DNA from: Mesotoga infera
GTDB lineage: Bacteria > Thermotogota > Thermotogae > Petrotogales > Kosmotogaceae
Assembly (NCBI RefSeq): GCF_900157305.1
Contig: NZ_LS974202.1
Span: forward strand, 620,001 to 684,000
Direction of reading: 5' to 3'
DNA length: 64,000 nt
The notes under the pieces were generated by a model, which did no database searches, had not been told where the DNA came from, and saw only the letters and a list, made by a program, of their open reading frames with translations. The translations under genes and the position numbers were made by a program. Shown piece by piece: positions 36,083 through 45,389 of the stretch (position 1 is the first letter of the stretch; each line of letters opens with the position of its first letter).

Positions 36083-37114
36083 ATGACCGCATACATTCTA
36101 AGAAGGTTGCTCTCTGTTCCCCTGACAATGATAGGAGTCACCCTGATCGTATTCTGTGTTATATGGTCGCTCGGCCCGGACACTCTGTTGAGCGCTTATA
36201 TGACCGGCGGCACCGGAAGGGCTCCAAACGCTGCGGAGAGGATCATAAAAAAGTATGGTCTCGACGAGCCGGCCATAATCAGGTACTTCATCTGGATTTC
36301 AAACACGCTCCGGGGAGATATGGGGTATTCCATGGCCGGAAGGATGGATGTTAGCAAGGCCATTCGCCAGATGTTGCCGAGCAGTCTGGAACTGATCTTT
36401 CTTTCGCTGATTCCCATAATTCTGATAGGCTCCCGCTTGGGCCTCAGGGCCGCAATGAATCCCGATGGTCCGGTGGATTCAGTCTTCGGCTTTTTTTCGA
36501 CCGTCGGCTGGGCGACGCCCGACTTCATACTCGGGCTCTTAATCCTGACAGGGGGGTTCGTCTTTTTCAAATGGCTCCCGATCGGTGGCCTAAAACCGGT
36601 CATGGTCAAAGGCTGGAAGGATTATACTTATTCGACGCTGATCGACTCCATCCTGAACGGCCGTGTTAAGGTTTTTCTAGAACAATTGTTGTTTCTCCTC
36701 GAACCAGTAATGACTCTCTTTCTTGTGAATTCGGCCTACATATACCAGATCAGCAGGGCCGGCGCGCTCGAAGTCAAGCACAACGATTACATACGGACGG
36801 CCCGCTCGAAAGGCTTGAGCGAGAGAGAGATAATGCTCAAACACGTGAGAAAAAACGCTTTGATCCCCGTGCTCACGGCCGGGGGCGAGCTCTTCGCCTC
36901 CATGGTGGCAGGGGTCGTGTTCGTCGAAACGATATTCGCCAGAACTGGCATAGGAAGCTTGATTGCCGACGCCGCCCTCATGTTCGACGTCTTGACGCTG
37001 TCCGGTTGTGTCCTGGTGATCTCTATACTTATGATAACGGCGAACCTGCTGGTGGATATAGCCTACTCACTGGTGAACCCTAAAGTGACGCTCTGGAAGG
37101 AAATTCCCGGATAA
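36083..37114 (+). CDS. DppB-type ABC transporter permease
   Basis: An inner-membrane permease of the peptide/nickel ABC family, 343 residues. The N-terminus YILRRLLSVPLTMIGVTLIVF and the C-terminal EAA-type loop VKHNDYIRTARSKGLSEREIMLKHVRKNALIPVLT are diagnostic. The start is ATG 36083 behind CAGGAGG; the longer frame from 36032 is not supported. No binding protein, second permease or ATPase gene is next to it, so it must rely on partners elsewhere or be a leftover of a lost operon. TATAAT at 36052-36057 may be its -10. Confidence 0.88.
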   Translation: MTAYILRRLLSVPLTMIGVTLIVFCVIWSLGPDTLLSAYMTGGTGRAPNAAERIIKKYGLDEPAIIRYFIWISNTLRGDMGYSMAGRMDVSKAIRQMLPSSLELIFLSLIPIILIGSRLGLRAAMNPDGPVDSVFGFFSTVGWATPDFILGLLILTGGFVFFKWLPIGGLKPVMVKGWKDYTYSTLIDSILNGRVKVFLEQLLFLLEPVMTLFLVNSAYIYQISRAGALEVKHNDYIRTARSKGLSEREIMLKHVRKNALIPVLTAGGELFASMVAGVVFVETIFARTGIGSLIADAALMFDVLTLSGCVLVISILMITANLLVDIAYSLVNPKVTLWKEIPG

Positions 37115-37228
37115 GCTATTCGGAACATTTGAACATATATCGCCTACATCCGATCAAAAAAGTGTGGAATCTAAAGCGATCAACGATCGAAGTGCTCACA
37201 ACCACCGGGCAAAGAAGGAGGCAATACG

Positions 37229-38419
37229 ATGGAAAAACTCACTCCACATACTCTTCGAAAGGCTCAGATGGAAAAGGAACTTCAGAGACTTCTAGGCGTT
37301 GAAACAGAAATAAAATCCGATTCTTATCTTCTAAGTCTTTATTTCCCTCTGGAAAGCATCGGCAGAATCGAAGCCGAAAAACACGTGAGATCTTTGATTC
37401 TCGAAACGATGCGCTCGGACGAAAAACTGGCCGGACTTGGAAAACTCCACCAGAAGATCGCCGAAGCCATCGTGCAGAAAATCGGCAACACAGCCGACCT
37501 CGGTGTGGGTCTGGCCGTTTTCTTGCAGTTCAGCGCCGGTGAAAGCTCCAGAGAACAGAACGTTGGAGAAGTGAATTTGCTCGCTCTTTCGAGACGACCC
37601 GACAGGGAGATATACGTGGGCAAAACTTTCGACCTCGACCAGCTCATATGGCTCACCAATTCTACGGTCGAAGCGCTGGTTCTCAGCCTCAGGAGAGAAG
37701 AGGCGGCCCTGTATATGCTCGATAGAGAGAAGCTTTTCGAGATCGCCGTACTGAAAAACGAGTTCATCCAGGAGAGAGAAAAGGAGTACCTCGAAGGATA
37801 CTCACCTTCGCCGTCGGCGGGTGTGGTTTACCACGGGAGCGACTCGGAGAAGGTCGAGAGACTGAAAAACGAGGAGAACCGCAGATTTCTCCAGCACGTC
37901 GCAAGCGTTTTTAAAGAGGAGGAGAGGACGCCACGCGACTCCGACTTCATAATCGTCTTCTATTCCTCATCTTTCGGCGAATTCGTAGAAAGGATCGAAG
38001 ATGAAGTGAGACTCACGCTCCCCTCAGCGCACCGTGTCTTGGTCCAGAAAAACATCACCCAGGAGAAGCAAATACTTTCCGAGAGCGTGAAGATAGTTAG
38101 AGAAGAGAAACCCGAGATCGCGGTGGAGCTTTTGAAAAAGGCCAGAGAAAACTGCGATCGATACGCTCAAGACTGGAACGACGTCGCCAGAATGGCCAAT
38201 GACAGAAGAATAGACACACTGTTCATAAACCCCCTCGTAAGGAAGAGAGGTTATATTCTCGATAAAGAGCTCGTCTATACGAAAGCCGTGAAAGACAGCA
38301 GGGAGGTCAGGAACATAGGCCCCTGGATAGTGCGGAGCGTAACTGCCAGCAACGGTAAAATAGTGGTCGTGAACGGGGAAGTCCTCGAGAGCGGTATCGC
38401 GGCCAGATTGAGATACTGA
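37229..38419 (+). CDS. Bacterial eRF1-like (BaeRF) protein
   Basis: Resembles the bacterial archaeo-eukaryotic release factor (BaeRF) group. The C-terminal region VELLKKARENCDRYAQDWNDVARMANDRRIDTLFINPLV is like the L7Ae-type third domain of eRF1/Pelota. The middle domain around VGEVNLLALSRRPDREIYVGKTFDLDQLIWL matches the fold order. There is no GGQ motif, so it cannot release peptides in the eRF1 manner. Relatives such as Balon bind ribosomes in dormancy. AAGGAGG precedes the ATG. It stands alone before repeat block R2. The assignment is by pattern. Confidence 0.65.
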   Translation: MEKLTPHTLRKAQMEKELQRLLGVETEIKSDSYLLSLYFPLESIGRIEAEKHVRSLILETMRSDEKLAGLGKLHQKIAEAIVQKIGNTADLGVGLAVFLQFSAGESSREQNVGEVNLLALSRRPDREIYVGKTFDLDQLIWLTNSTVEALVLSLRREEAALYMLDREKLFEIAVLKNEFIQEREKEYLEGYSPSPSAGVVYHGSDSEKVERLKNEENRRFLQHVASVFKEEERTPRDSDFIIVFYSSSFGEFVERIEDEVRLTLPSAHRVLVQKNITQEKQILSESVKIVREEKPEIAVELLKKARENCDRYAQDWNDVARMANDRRIDTLFINPLVRKRGYILDKELVYTKAVKDSREVRNIGPWIVRSVTASNGKIVVVNGEVLESGIAARLRY

Positions 38420-39285
38420 AGAACGAGAAGAACCGGAACGAGAAGAGGAGAGAGGGCGAGACACGAGCAGCGGGTCTCGGGTTTCGGGTCTAGGGTCTAG
38501 AACGCGAAAAACACGGTTTTTCGCGGTCTTTGCTCCTTTTCGTCATGCCGGACCTGATCCGGCATCTTTGCTCCTTCGAAAGAGCAAGAGCGAGATCCCG
38601 TATAGGAGCACTACGGGATGACGTGATGGGGGAGCATTTCAGAGCAGGCTCTCCCCTTTCGTCATCCTGGCGTGCTCCCAGCCAGGATCCCGTTCTTTGA
38701 GATCCCGTATAGGAGTCCTGAATTTGATCCCTGAATAAGATCATTTCAGGGCAGGCTCTTCAGGACAGGCTCCACGGGATGACAGTCTTACTCCCTTCCC
38801 GTCATTCTGAGCTTGACTCAGAATCACGGTTTTCTAAGGAGCGAGATCCCGGGTCGGAGCCCGGGATGACAGTGCGGGGGCGTTACGGGATGACAGTCCC
38901 CTCACGTCATGCCGGACACTGATCCGGCATCTTTGCTCCTTCGAAAGAGTAAGAGCGAGATCCCGTATAGGAGCACTACGGGATGACGTGATGGGGGAGC
39001 ATTTCAGAGCAGGCTCTCCCCTTTCGTCATCCTGGCGTGCTCCCAGCCAGGATCCCGTTCTTTGAGATCCCGTATAGGAGCACTACGGGATGACAGTCTT
39101 ACTCCCTTCCCGTCATTCTGAGCTTGACTCAGAATCACGGTTTTCTAAGGAGCGAGATCCCGGGTCGGAGCCCGGGATGACAGTGCGGGGGCGTTACGGG
39201 ATGACAGCCCCTTCACGTCATGCCGGACACTGATCCGGCATCCCGGTCCTTCTCGTGAGGGAAGCGAACACTCTACGCTCTTTTT
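38420..39285. repeat. Palindromic repeat block R2
   Basis: It opens with the heptamer tract GGGTCTC GGGTTTC GGGTCTA GGGTCTA (38472-38498) and the CGCGAAAAA hairpin, then class C (38542-38566), A, E, B and D hairpins. A large part is tandemly repeated: 38589-38713 recurs at 38957-39081, and 38787-38900 at 39097-39211. The first copy differs by an inserted module of about 58 bp between them. No gene is supported inside. It separates the BaeRF gene from an outer-membrane-like gene. Confidence 0.9.
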
Positions 39286-39342
39286 GCGTTTGTGGAGAAC
39301 GTTTTACTCAATATCAACAACTACAGTTTTGGAGGTGTTCAG

Positions 39343-39885
39343 GTGAAAAAAGCACTTTTACTGGCCCTGACTCTAATTTTGACCGGGGCGATCTTCGCGA
39401 CGCAGTTTTCGGTGGGAATGGGTTTTGTTTTTAACCGGGATCGTCAGACTCAAGATTTCGACATCCAGTTCTTCGGGAGATTTCAGGCAGGCTGGCCGGT
39501 CTTCGGCGGGCCGATTCTCGGGGTTATAGCCGACATCCCGGCCTTCGGCGTGACGCTGAAGAATTTCGAATTTTATACTCTCGATCCCTCGCAGGTCAAC
39601 TTCGGCCTTTACACCGAAATAAGACTTAAAGACTTCTCGCCCACTCTTCCATCGATTTTCCTCAAGGCGACTTTAATGACGGAATTACAGAGCGTCATGA
39701 ATATGAAAATCGAGTACCTCCCGATCGTTTCACATATTGGGGCCGGTTACAGCATAGGAGATTTCAGCGTCGAAACCGGAAGCACGATCATAAACGTTGG
39801 ATTCAACATGGGGGGCAGACTCGCAAGGCACACCACCTTTTTCCCCCACTTTCACCTAATCGGCAGATACGATTTTAGCTTCTAG
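39343..39885 (+). CDS. Probable outer-membrane beta-barrel protein
   Basis: A 180-residue secreted protein. The start is GTG 39343 with GGAGGTG upstream; it gives the signal peptide MKKALLLALTLILTGAIFA. The mature part alternates hydrophobic and polar residues in barrel-like strands (FSVGMGFVFNRDRQTQDFDI, LKNFEFYTLDPSQVNFGLYT) and ends in an aromatic residue (GRYDFSF), a common outer-membrane insertion signal. No named family is recognised. A terminator follows. Confidence 0.7.
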   Translation: MKKALLLALTLILTGAIFATQFSVGMGFVFNRDRQTQDFDIQFFGRFQAGWPVFGGPILGVIADIPAFGVTLKNFEFYTLDPSQVNFGLYTEIRLKDFSPTLPSIFLKATLMTELQSVMNMKIEYLPIVSHIGAGYSIGDFSVETGSTIINVGFNMGGRLARHTTFFPHFHLIGRYDFSF

Positions 39886-39917
39886 CGGAGCGGGTTTAAT
39901 ACCCGCTCCGTTTCTAT
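39886..39917 (+). terminator. Terminator after the beta-barrel gene
   Basis: Stem CGGAGCGGGT/ACCCGCTCCG with a TTAAT loop, followed by TTTCTATTT. It directly follows the stop codon. Confidence 0.85.
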
Positions 39918-39998
39918 TTCGAACGACTGTGTTCAATGGATCTCTTTGGAGCGACTTGAGGTAGAATTCATAGAGGAACAGCATAAGGAGATGGTCCT

Positions 39999-41090
39999 AT
40001 GAACAGAAGGATTGTGGCGGTTGTTTTTCTTCTCTTTCTCGCTCTCTCTTTGATGATGTCTTACAGCCTCTGGGAGAGTTACTTCCCCGAATATGTGAAC
40101 GGTCCTCTTCCCTGGATGGCACCGGGCCTGAGGCTCAGTTACAGGGTGGATACCGCTGTTATGAAGCGTGGCGGCGGCCTGTCAGATACGGGGGGTTCCG
40201 GAACAGGCATCCAGCAAATGGATTTCGTGGCGGTCGAGCAGGATTCGACGGCGATCCTGAGTACTTACTTCATGACCATGAACGGAGGTTACTACCCGGG
40301 AGCTTCTTACGGCGCGCTCGAGAAACCGGGTATATCCGACTTCTGGCTGAATCCCGAGGTTTTTAAAGACCTATCCCGCTTCAACAGCGATAACACCACG
40401 GCGATGGCGATGCCGCTCCAGTTCGGAGGGCAGACCCTTCAGGTTGTGCGGGTCGAAACCACCGGAGTCGATACGAAACACGTTTACACCTACGATGCGG
40501 CATCGGGATTGCTTATCTATTTGCTGATGCAGATCCCCTCGGGAGAAAATATCCAGCAATCGTACATGGAGTTCATCTCGGCCAGATACATAGATCTCCC
40601 CTGGGCCAACTCTCCCAGGCCTTCCTGGAGCATGACCGACACGCTCTACGGAGGGACATACACGATTAATATACCCGGTTCCTACACGACTCCCCTTCAG
40701 ATGCAGGTGAACGTCACTCCTCTAAAGTCCTCCCAGAGCTGGGATTTAATCAAGATGACAATATCGCAGTACGGTATCCTGCCCTCGGAGGTGACCACCG
40801 TCACGGGCATCGCCCAGATCAACGGTGCTTTCTGGCTCTGCCCTCAGGCTCTGAAATCGCTGAACAGAGTTCAGACGATAGACCGGGATCCCGTTACCGG
40901 CGTCGTCACCGAAGTGGTTTTCGCCGGAAAGCTTCAGGACGGCACGAACGCGATAATGCTTCAGCAAAGCAACGGCACCTATATGAACCAGTATCTTTAC
41001 GATCAAAACACCGGCCGGCTTATCTATATCAAACTACAGTCGCCGAACAGCCTGAGCTACAACGTTACCGAGCTCTCGTTGATCAGATAA
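39999..41090 (+). CDS. Secreted hypothetical protein
   Basis: I recognise no family. The N-terminus has a signal peptide (residues 2-22, basic then hydrophobic: VAVVFLLFLALSLMMSYSLW). The mature 340 residues seem to hold two related halves, each with a TYDAASGLLIYL/YDQNTGRLIYIKL phrase near its end, so an internal duplication is likely. The rest is beta-rich and Ser/Thr/Tyr-rich. AAGGAGATG lies before the ATG. It ends ten bases before the convergent transporter gene. Confidence 0.7.
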   Translation: MNRRIVAVVFLLFLALSLMMSYSLWESYFPEYVNGPLPWMAPGLRLSYRVDTAVMKRGGGLSDTGGSGTGIQQMDFVAVEQDSTAILSTYFMTMNGGYYPGASYGALEKPGISDFWLNPEVFKDLSRFNSDNTTAMAMPLQFGGQTLQVVRVETTGVDTKHVYTYDAASGLLIYLLMQIPSGENIQQSYMEFISARYIDLPWANSPRPSWSMTDTLYGGTYTINIPGSYTTPLQMQVNVTPLKSSQSWDLIKMTISQYGILPSEVTTVTGIAQINGAFWLCPQALKSLNRVQTIDRDPVTGVVTEVVFAGKLQDGTNAIMLQQSNGTYMNQYLYDQNTGRLIYIKLQSPNSLSYNVTELSLIR

Positions 41091-41100
41091 TGCCGGATGA

Positions 41101-42252
41101 TCAAAGCCCCAGGAATTTCAGCCGGAAGTAACCGAAGGTCAGACTCAGAAGGAGCGAAATGGTGCTGGATACCATGAAAATGATCAGGTATTTGCCGTTC
41201 TGCCCGCGTTCTTTCACGTAGATCCTGTAAGCGATCAGGTTGGCGAGCGAGGCGATTATCGTTCCGCTACCGCCGATGTTGACACCCAGAGTAAGGCCCT
41301 TATAGCTGTCGGTGAAAGAAGAGAAGAGTATGGCCGAGGGAACGTTGCTTATTATCTGCGAGAAGAGGGCCGAATTCACCATCGTCTGCATATCTCCATT
41401 GGCGACCGATCTCATCAGGCCGGATATGAACTCGGTCCTGGTCATGTTGTCTATGAATATGAAAAAGAAGGCGAAGGTTCCCAGCAGAAAGTAGTCGATC
41501 TTCTTGAAAAATCCCCTGTCCAGCACCATGGTAACGACAAAGGTCAGGACCAGACCTATCCTGTAGTCTATGACCCTGAAAACCGAAAGCATAACTACCA
41601 GGAAAGCCAGCGCGAATATCATCAGCTTTCTCGGCTCGCGTATCTTCGAAGGTTCGACAGTGAAGGAGGCTTTCTTTCTGCTGTTCAGGAGGTTCATCAC
41701 CAGGGTCCAGCAGACGCCAAATATGGTGAAGGGCAAGAGAAAAGAAACGAACTCCCCGACCGGCACCTGGTACTTTTCAAAGAGAAAGAGGTTCTGCGGG
41801 TTGCCGATGGGAGTCAGCGCGCTTCCCACGTCTGCGGCCTGACTTTGAATCATCACCAGCCACATCGGGTCGAAGCCGGCCTTCAGGGCTATCAACATGG
41901 TGAGAGGGACGAGGGTGATCAGCGCGACGTCGTTTGTTATGAGAGAACTGACCGATGCCGTGAGCAGCACGATCATCACGCCTATACTACGCGGGCTTTT
42001 AAGGCTCTTCAGAGAGGAGCGGGCCATCCATTCGAGAACGCCGTACTCCTTGAAGGCCTGCACGACCAGCATAAGACTGAAGAGCTTGGCTATAACCTCC
42101 CAGTCAATACTCTCCAGTCTCGCACCCATGAAGATCGAAGACACGATCGATAGAGCCATGGATATCCAGAAAAGCATCTCTCTTACCAGGTGCCTCTTAA
42201 CGAAAGCCGGATCGAAGATCGTTCTTTTCAAAAGTTCGTACATATTATGCAA
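41101..42252 (-). CDS. ArsB/NhaD-like SLC13-type ion transporter
   Basis: A membrane transporter of the ion-transporter superfamily with about 10-11 helices. The marks are SLITNDVALITLVPLTML and ADVGSALTPIGNPQNLFLF, which in ArsB, NhaD and CitM proteins form the two inverted-repeat substrate sites. The substrate may be arsenite, sodium/proton or a dicarboxylate; no ars or citrate genes are near. At 383 residues it is slightly short for ArsB. The start is TTG 42252 with GAGGGGG nine bases upstream. Confidence 0.85.
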   Translation of the reverse strand: MHNMYELLKRTIFDPAFVKRHLVREMLFWISMALSIVSSIFMGARLESIDWEVIAKLFSLMLVVQAFKEYGVLEWMARSSLKSLKSPRSIGVMIVLLTASVSSLITNDVALITLVPLTMLIALKAGFDPMWLVMIQSQAADVGSALTPIGNPQNLFLFEKYQVPVGEFVSFLLPFTIFGVCWTLVMNLLNSRKKASFTVEPSKIREPRKLMIFALAFLVVMLSVFRVIDYRIGLVLTFVVTMVLDRGFFKKIDYFLLGTFAFFFIFIDNMTRTEFISGLMRSVANGDMQTMVNSALFSQIISNVPSAILFSSFTDSYKGLTLGVNIGGSGTIIASLANLIAYRIYVKERGQNGKYLIIFMVSSTISLLLSLTFGYFRLKFLGL

Positions 42253-42379
42253 GTTCTAATGCCCCCTCGTCTGCTGCCGAGAGAGATCATACCACCGAAA
42301 ATTCATACTGGAAAGACTGGCAAAGAAAATTGCGAAAGACGGAGATATGTATCGCATCCGAATAAGAGGTTAAATAATG

Positions 42380-42416
42380 AAGGCGGCCCCCGAAATTGAC
42401 TTCAGAAGACCGCCTT
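42380..42416 (-). terminator. Possible hairpin after the beta-barrel gene at 42437
   Basis: AAGGCGG (42380-42386) pairs with CCGCCTT (42410-42416) across a 23-base loop. On the minus strand AT-rich sequence follows. A weak terminator candidate. Confidence 0.3.
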
Positions 42417-42436
42417 GAAAGACACAACCGGGCTTT

Positions 42437-43258
42437 CTACTTGAGCTGGAAACCGATGCTCACATTTATAGTTGCCAGTCTATTGTCGGTGAAACCGTCG
42501 GGGCTGTCCGAATTATTCGATACGCCTTTTGCCGTGCCGCCTATGAAGCGCAGATTCAGGTAAGCTTCAAGATAATTCGTAAGCTTCAATCCGCCGCGCA
42601 GAGAAGCGTCCAGCACCGAGCCTTCGAAATCGAAGTCGGCCCCGTTGAAAAACCTGCTCGAGGCGTAAAAGCCGTCAATATCCGTCGCGACGTAGAACCT
42701 GTCGTTGAACCAGAGCTCACCTTTGACCTTTATCACCGGCACCGGGCCGACGTTCTTGTTGGCCACGAACTTCGTCCCGTCGAGCGATTCGAAGTATATA
42801 TCGGCGTTTCTTATTTGAAGAGAAAGCCCCAGCGCCAGATAGCTGTCGCCCTTTCTCAAAACGTCGTACGTGTAGCTCAAGCGATAGAAGGGAAAGCCGT
42901 AGTTCAAAACCATTCCGGTGCCGGCGGGAAAGAGCACGTCATCCACCAGCAGATCGCTCTTCAACTTGACCTTCGTTTGCACCGTCAGCGGTTGATAGAG
43001 AAAATGTACAGTGTGCCTGTCGATTCCCACGCTGGCGGTGAATCTCTCGAAGGGGAAGAGGACATCCTGCCCTCCATCTTTCACGTAATTGAATACTGTA
43101 CCGCTCTGGCCGAATTGAATGGTGTGGAAGATCACACCGGTGAAGCCCGACTCGTAGTCAAGCTCAAGGCGAAGACGATTAGCCGGATCGCTCAACAATC
43201 CGGCGAACGAGAACACTGCCAGTACTATAAATGCCGCGATCAATACTCTGACTTTCAA
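42437..43258 (-). CDS. Probable outer-membrane protein
   Basis: A secreted beta-rich protein of 273 residues. TTG 43258 is taken as the start because GGAGGTGA lies six bases upstream; it gives the signal peptide MKVRVLIAAFIVLAVFSFAG. Strand-like repeats (FRLSYTYDVLRKGDSYLALGLSLQI and similar, short aromatic turns) and the C-terminal NVSIGFQLK suggest a beta-barrel. No named family is recognised. It is a single gene next to DUF4180. Confidence 0.7.
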   Translation of the reverse strand: MKVRVLIAAFIVLAVFSFAGLLSDPANRLRLELDYESGFTGVIFHTIQFGQSGTVFNYVKDGGQDVLFPFERFTASVGIDRHTVHFLYQPLTVQTKVKLKSDLLVDDVLFPAGTGMVLNYGFPFYRLSYTYDVLRKGDSYLALGLSLQIRNADIYFESLDGTKFVANKNVGPVPVIKVKGELWFNDRFYVATDIDGFYASSRFFNGADFDFEGSVLDASLRGGLKLTNYLEAYLNLRFIGGTAKGVSNNSDSPDGFTDNRLATINVSIGFQLK

Positions 43259-43392
43259 AATAGTCACCTCCATTTACGATTATATGGTTTCCCCTTCATA
43301 CAAACAGCATATCGGTGACTGTCCGGCAGTTCTGGCATCTCCTTTAATGATGAAAATTCCGGCAAAGATTCGTGGGAAAGCGAAAAGCCGTT

Positions 43393-43773
43393 TTAAGACA
43401 GACCGAGGGCTTTCAACGCCTCTTCTTCGCTCGCCACGAAGAAAGTCTGCTTTCCCCTGTTCGATTCGTAAATGAAGGCTTTAAGACTTTTACTCGTATA
43501 GCCGCTGAAATCGCCAACAATCGCCAGTTTTATATAATAGGTGGACATCTTTTGCAGTATGTCTCCGGCCAGGCCGGTCCGGAGATCGTAGAAACTCTCT
43601 GGGAAGTTCTCTTTGTAGAAAATGAACCTTTCACACCCTTCATAACACAGATCGGCTATCGCATCGAGAACATCCTGCGAACTCCTGAAAACCTCATCCC
43701 GTCTCTCCATAATGCCAACCTTGCCTTTGTCCGTTTCGATAAGCCCTATAATGCGACTCCCCCCTTTTTTCAT
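43393..43773 (-). CDS. DUF4180 domain protein
   Basis: A 126-residue cytoplasmic protein. The segment CERFIFYKENFPESFYDLRTGLAGDILQKMSTYYIKLAIVGDFSGYTSKSLKAFIYESNRGK is the DUF4180 signature as I know it (FFDLKTGLAGEILQKF..Y..KLAIVGDF). The family has no established function; it often occurs beside regulators. The gene is alone here and marks the left edge of the repeat-rich island. Confidence 0.85.
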   Translation of the reverse strand: MKKGGSRIIGLIETDKGKVGIMERRDEVFRSSQDVLDAIADLCYEGCERFIFYKENFPESFYDLRTGLAGDILQKMSTYYIKLAIVGDFSGYTSKSLKAFIYESNRGKQTFFVASEEEALKALGLS

Positions 43774-43804
43774 TAGTCGATATATGATAGCAGAAAGCCA
43801 CTGA

Positions 43805-44490
43805 TCTAGAAACCGTCGTGACTTCCTGCGAAAAACCGGGACTCGGAAAGAGCAGTTCTTCGTTGCGGAGCTAGGAGCTTTGTTCTTCGTTCTTGGTTAG
43901 GAGCAAAAACCGCGAAAAATGGGTCGCGAAGACCGGGATCCTGACTGGGAGCACGTCAGGATGACGTGAGGGGAGAGCCTGCCCTGAAATGCTCCCCCAT
44001 CACGTCATCCCGTAGTGCTCCTATACGGGATCTCGCTCTTGCTCTTTCAAAGGAGCGGAGATGCCGGATCAGGTCCGGCATGACGGGAAGGGACTGTCAT
44101 CCCGTAGTGTCCCCATGGAGCCTGCCCTGAAATGCTCCCCCATCACGTCATCCCGTAGTGCTCCTATACGGGATCTCGCTCCTTACGATTGAAAGAGCAG
44201 ATTCTGAGTCAAGCTCAGAATGACTTCAAGTGAGTCCGGCATGACGAAAAGGAGCAAAGACCGCGAAAAAACGCGTTTTTCGCGTTCTAGACCCTAGACC
44301 CGAAACCCGAGACCCGCTGCTCGTGTCTCGCCCTCTCTCCTCTTCTCGTTCCGACTCTTCTCGCTCTTCCACGCATCGCTCTCTACCAAGAACAAAGTTC
44401 CTAGCTCCGGAACGAGGAACTTGGGCGCAACGCGCCGGAACCGCTCTTCTGTTCTCCAAGGACGGGTCCACGCTCTTGGACGATGGACGG
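43805..44490. repeat. Palindromic repeat block R3
   Basis: Modules of classes E (about 43947-43970), A (44003-44035), C (44060-44084), A again and D (about 44201-44225), then the CGCGAAAAA hairpin and a CCC heptamer tract (44292-44315, G-rich on the minus strand). A tail with AACAAAGTTCC and AAGGACGGGTCCACGC follows. No gene is supported inside. It lies between DUF4180 and the DUF5615/DUF433 pair. Confidence 0.9.
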
Positions 44491-44493
44491 CTC

Positions 44494-45101
<608 letters not shown>

Positions 45102-45139
45102 TCAATTATAACATCGTGACAACAGTCGGCTATTAACCG

Positions 45140-45375
45140 TTCTTCCCGCTCTTTCAAAGGAGCAGAGATGCCGGATCAGGTCCGGCATGACGTGAAGGAT
45201 GAAAGACCGCGAAAAACCGGGACTGACGGGCTCCTGATGTCTGTCCCGTTTTTCGCAAAGAACGTGCCCCACTCTTTAGAAAACCGTGATTCTGAGTCAA
45301 GCTCAGAATGACGTCAAGTGAGTCCGGCATGACGGGAAGGAGGAAAACCGTGATTCAGTCCCTGTTTTCCTTGTT
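45140..45375. repeat. Palindromic repeat block R4
   Basis: A short block with class C (45167-45191), a CGCGAAAAACCGG/TTTTTCGC-type segment and class D (about 45288-45312). It separates DUF433 from the first ATPase gene. Confidence 0.85.
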
Positions 45376-45389
45376 TTTGCGGCATCTTA

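Noticed and set aside
38472-38498. Telomere-like repeat
   Set aside because: GGGTTTC/GGGTCTA heptamers recall eukaryotic telomeres, but there are only two to four units, they are internal, and nothing suggests a linear end.
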